A stretch of 64,000 nt of DNA, taken from Sphingobium_A sp965228065. Its GTDB lineage: Bacteria > Pseudomonadota > Alphaproteobacteria > Sphingomonadales > Sphingomonadaceae. Below the pieces are notes generated by a model, which was given only the letters and a program-made list of their open reading frames with translations, did no database searches and was not told the DNA's origin. Where the stretch lies: assembly GCA_965228065.1 (NCBI GenBank), contig OZ245788.1:4774001-4838000 (forward strand). Direction: 5' to 3'. How positions within the stretch are numbered: the stretch's first letter is position 1; the number at the start of each line of letters is the position of its first letter. Both the position numbers and the translations under genes were made by a program. Shown in pieces: positions 62,065 through 64,000 of this stretch.

Positions 62065-63014
62065 CCCGCCAATACCTCCGCGAATCGGCCGGAATCGACA
62101 TTGCCGCCCGACAGGATGATCAGCGTCCGTTCGGTGGCGGCAACCTTGCCCGACAGCACAGCCGCAAGCGCCGCCGCCCCGCCGGGTTCGACCACCAAGC
62201 GCAGCGTGTCGAAGGCGAATCGCATCGCGGCCGCCACTTCGGCCTCGCTCACCGCGACACCCGTTGCACCACGCGACTGCAGCACCTCGAAGGTCAGCGG
62301 CGAGACGCGCGTGGTCTGCAATGCGTCGCAGGCAGTCGGCGGCGGATTCGAACCGACGGGAACGATCTCACCGGCGGCGAGCGACTGACACATATCGTCC
62401 CAGCCGTCGGGCTCGGCGATGACGATCTCCGCATCGGGACAGGCAAGCGCGATGCCCGCCGAAAGCCCGCCTCCGCCGCAGGGAATGACGATACGATCGG
62501 GCGCACCACCCGCGATCCGCTCCATCTGGGCCTGGGCCTCGATCCCGGCACTGCCCTGCCCCTCGATCACCCACGCATCGTCGAAGCTGGGAACCAGCGT
62601 CGAGCCACGCTCCGAGGCGAGTCTTGCGCCGATGACCGCACGATCCTCGGTCAGTCTGTCGTGCAGCACGACTTCTGCACCGAGCGCACGGGTGTTCTCC
62701 AGCTTCTTGCGCGGCGCATCGGACGGCATGACGATCACCGAGGGAATACCCAGCCGCTTGGCCGACCAGGCCACACCCTGGGCATGGTTGCCCGAGGAGA
62801 ATGCGACGACGCCGGCCGCACGCTCGGTCGCGTCCAGGTCGGTCAGGCGATGCCAGGCACCGCGCAGTTTGAATGCCCCCATGGGCTGGAGCGATTCGGC
62901 CTTGCACCACAAAGTGTGCCCGTCGCGCTCGAACGACAGCAGCGGGGTCTCGGGAAGAATGTCCGCGATCTTGGCGGCTGCGGCAAGGACGCCGTCTCGT
63001 GTGGGCTTGCGCAT
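62061..63014 (-). CDS. Threonine/serine dehydratase, PLP fold type II
   Basis: 317 residues from ATG 63014. PLP lysine in GAFKLRGAWHRL, the SSGNHAQGVAWSAKRLG phosphate/substrate loop, and CGGGGLSAGIA glycine loop. No C-terminal regulatory ACT domain, so it is the catabolic-type length. Heads the three-gene operon with the small membrane protein and the DDAH-like enzyme. Confidence 0.93.
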   Translation of the reverse strand: MRKPTRDGVLAAAAKIADILPETPLLSFERDGHTLWCKAESLQPMGAFKLRGAWHRLTDLDATERAAGVVAFSSGNHAQGVAWSAKRLGIPSVIVMPSDAPRKKLENTRALGAEVVLHDRLTEDRAVIGARLASERGSTLVPSFDDAWVIEGQGSAGIEAQAQMERIAGGAPDRIVIPCGGGGLSAGIALACPDAEIVIAEPDGWDDMCQSLAAGEIVPVGSNPPPTACDALQTTRVSPLTFEVLQSRGATGVAVSEAEVAAAMRFAFDTLRLVVEPGGAAALAAVLSGKVAATERTLIILSGGNVDSGRFAEVLAG

Positions 63015-63137
63015 GGGGAAGATGCTCCAGGAAATTCGCGTCGGGCCATATCGTACAGGGCATCGCCACGTCCGACTTTGCCCTGTCACGAACCATCCCT
63101 ATATAGCCGCCCTTTCCCCCGGCAAATGGAGATGGGT

Positions 63138-64000
63138 GTGAGCAAGGTCCTGGTCATTGGCGCGGGTGGCGTCGGGTCGGTCGCGGTCCACAAGATGGCG
63201 ATGAATTCCGATATCTTTTCGCACATCACTCTCGCCAGCCGCCGCAAGGCGAAGTGCGATGCGATCGCCGAGTCGGTGAAGGCGCGCACCGGCGTCACGA
63301 TCGATACCGCCGAAATCGATGCCGACGATGTCGAGGCGACGGCAGCACTGATCGAGCGCGTGAAACCGAAGCTCGTCGTCCATCTGGCGCTTCCCTATCA
63401 GGATCTGTCGATCATGGACGCGTGCCTGAAGGCCGGCGTCGATTATCTCGACACCGCCAACTACGAGCCGCGCGACGAAGCGAAGTTCGAATATGGCTGG
63501 CAATGGGCCTATCATGAGCGCTTCAAGGAAGCCGGACTGATGGCGCTGCTCGGCTCGGGCTTCGATCCAGGCGTCACCTCAGTCTTCGCCAGCTACATCA
63601 AGAAGCATCTGCTCGACCGGATCGACACGCTCGACATCCTCGACTGCAACGGCGGCGACCACGGCCAGCATTTCGCGACCAACTTCAATCCGGAAATCAA
63701 CATCCGCGAAGTGACCGCGCCGTCGCGCCACTGGGCGAACGGCGAATGGGTCGAAGGCCCTGCGCTCAGCCACAAGCAGGTCTTCGATTTCGAGGCCGTC
63801 GGCGAAAAGAACATGTACCTCATGTATCATGAGGAGCTGGAATCGCTGGCCAAGCATTACCCCGAGATCAAGCGCATCCGTTTCTGGATGACGTTCGGAG
63901 ATGCGTATCTCAAGCATCTGGAAGTGCTGCAGAATGTCGGCATGACCCGGATCGATCCGGTGATCTACGAAGGCCGCGAGATCATCCCGCTGCAGTTCCT
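63138..64000 (+). CDS. Saccharopine dehydrogenase family, probably carboxynorspermidine synthase (3' cut by window)
   Basis: The frame runs open to the end of the window. GTG 63138 has GGAG six bases upstream; in-frame ATGs at 63126 and 63132 are alternatives. The Rossmann start KVLVIGAGGVGSVAVHKMA, then LASRRKAKCDAI, and the LGSGFDPGVTSVF segment match the carboxynorspermidine synthase branch. That enzyme reductively joins aspartate semialdehyde to a diamine in polyamine synthesis. Confidence 0.85.
   Translation, partial: MSKVLVIGAGGVGSVAVHKMAMNSDIFSHITLASRRKAKCDAIAESVKARTGVTIDTAEIDADDVEATAALIERVKPKLVVHLALPYQDLSIMDACLKAGVDYLDTANYEPRDEAKFEYGWQWAYHERFKEAGLMALLGSGFDPGVTSVFASYIKKHLLDRIDTLDILDCNGGDHGQHFATNFNPEINIREVTAPSRHWANGEWVEGPALSHKQVFDFEAVGEKNMYLMYHEELESLAKHYPEIKRIRFWMTFGDAYLKHLEVLQNVGMTRIDPVIYEGREIIPLQF

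Overview
The window is GC-rich alphaproteobacterial DNA, most probably from a sphingomonad (order Sphingomonadales). Positions 1 to about 48640 are the interior and right end of an integrative and conjugative element (ICE). Positions 48641 to 64000 are chromosome: a tRNA-Leu(CAA) gene, then comM, rpmH-rnpA-yidD-yidC-yihA, mtgA, ybaB-dnaX, the SRP RNA and a ferredoxin/cysteine desulfurase cluster. The left end of the element, and presumably its integrase, lies before position 1.

The ICE backbone follows the ICEMlSymR7A plan. From left to right it has a toprim protein (cut by the window edge), a DUF2493 protein, a broken HEPN-like gene, small membrane proteins and DUF736. Next comes a transfer-control block: an Xre regulator (QseC-like), a small DUF2285 protein (QseM-like), a DUF6499/DUF2285 activator split over two frames (FseA-like) and an excisionase-like HTH protein (RdfS-like). 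Then come a RepA-type initiator with three iterons, parA and a small partner, DUF2840, the traF peptidase, a second DUF736, a lytic transglycosylase, a candidate oriT, the relaxase rlxS, the coupling protein traG and a small regulator. The mating-pair apparatus trbBCDEJ-trbK-trbLFGI and DUF2274 fill 19279-29048.

Two cargo blocks interrupt or extend this backbone. Cargo 1 (15298-19278) sits between the traG operon and trbB and carries an amidase, a WrbA-type quinone reductase, a MAPEG membrane protein and a LysR regulator. Cargo 2 (29049-48602) carries LysR regulators, a flavin monooxygenase, an MipA-like porin, a DoxX-like protein, a second amidase homologue that has lost all three catalytic residues, a multicopper oxidase cluster, several AefR-like TetR regulators, an EmrAB/NodT-type tripartite efflux operon, and an orphan SdhC-like protein. 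The gene mix suggests oxidation, hydrolysis and export of small, perhaps aromatic or amide, compounds; this is inference. The same inverted repeat, GGTA-N8-TACC, stands before the amidase in cargo 1 and before two gene groups in cargo 2, so the two blocks may share a regulator.

The most unusual items are: a TetR ligand-binding domain fused to an unrelated N-terminal domain in place of its HTH; the catalytically dead amidase homologue; two leader elements with compensatory base changes ahead of DUF2493 and DUF736; the +1 frameshift architecture of the fseA-like gene; and a second, truncated tRNA-Leu 5' half inside an imperfect palindrome next to the ICE end. No tool was run; all domain calls are by eye.
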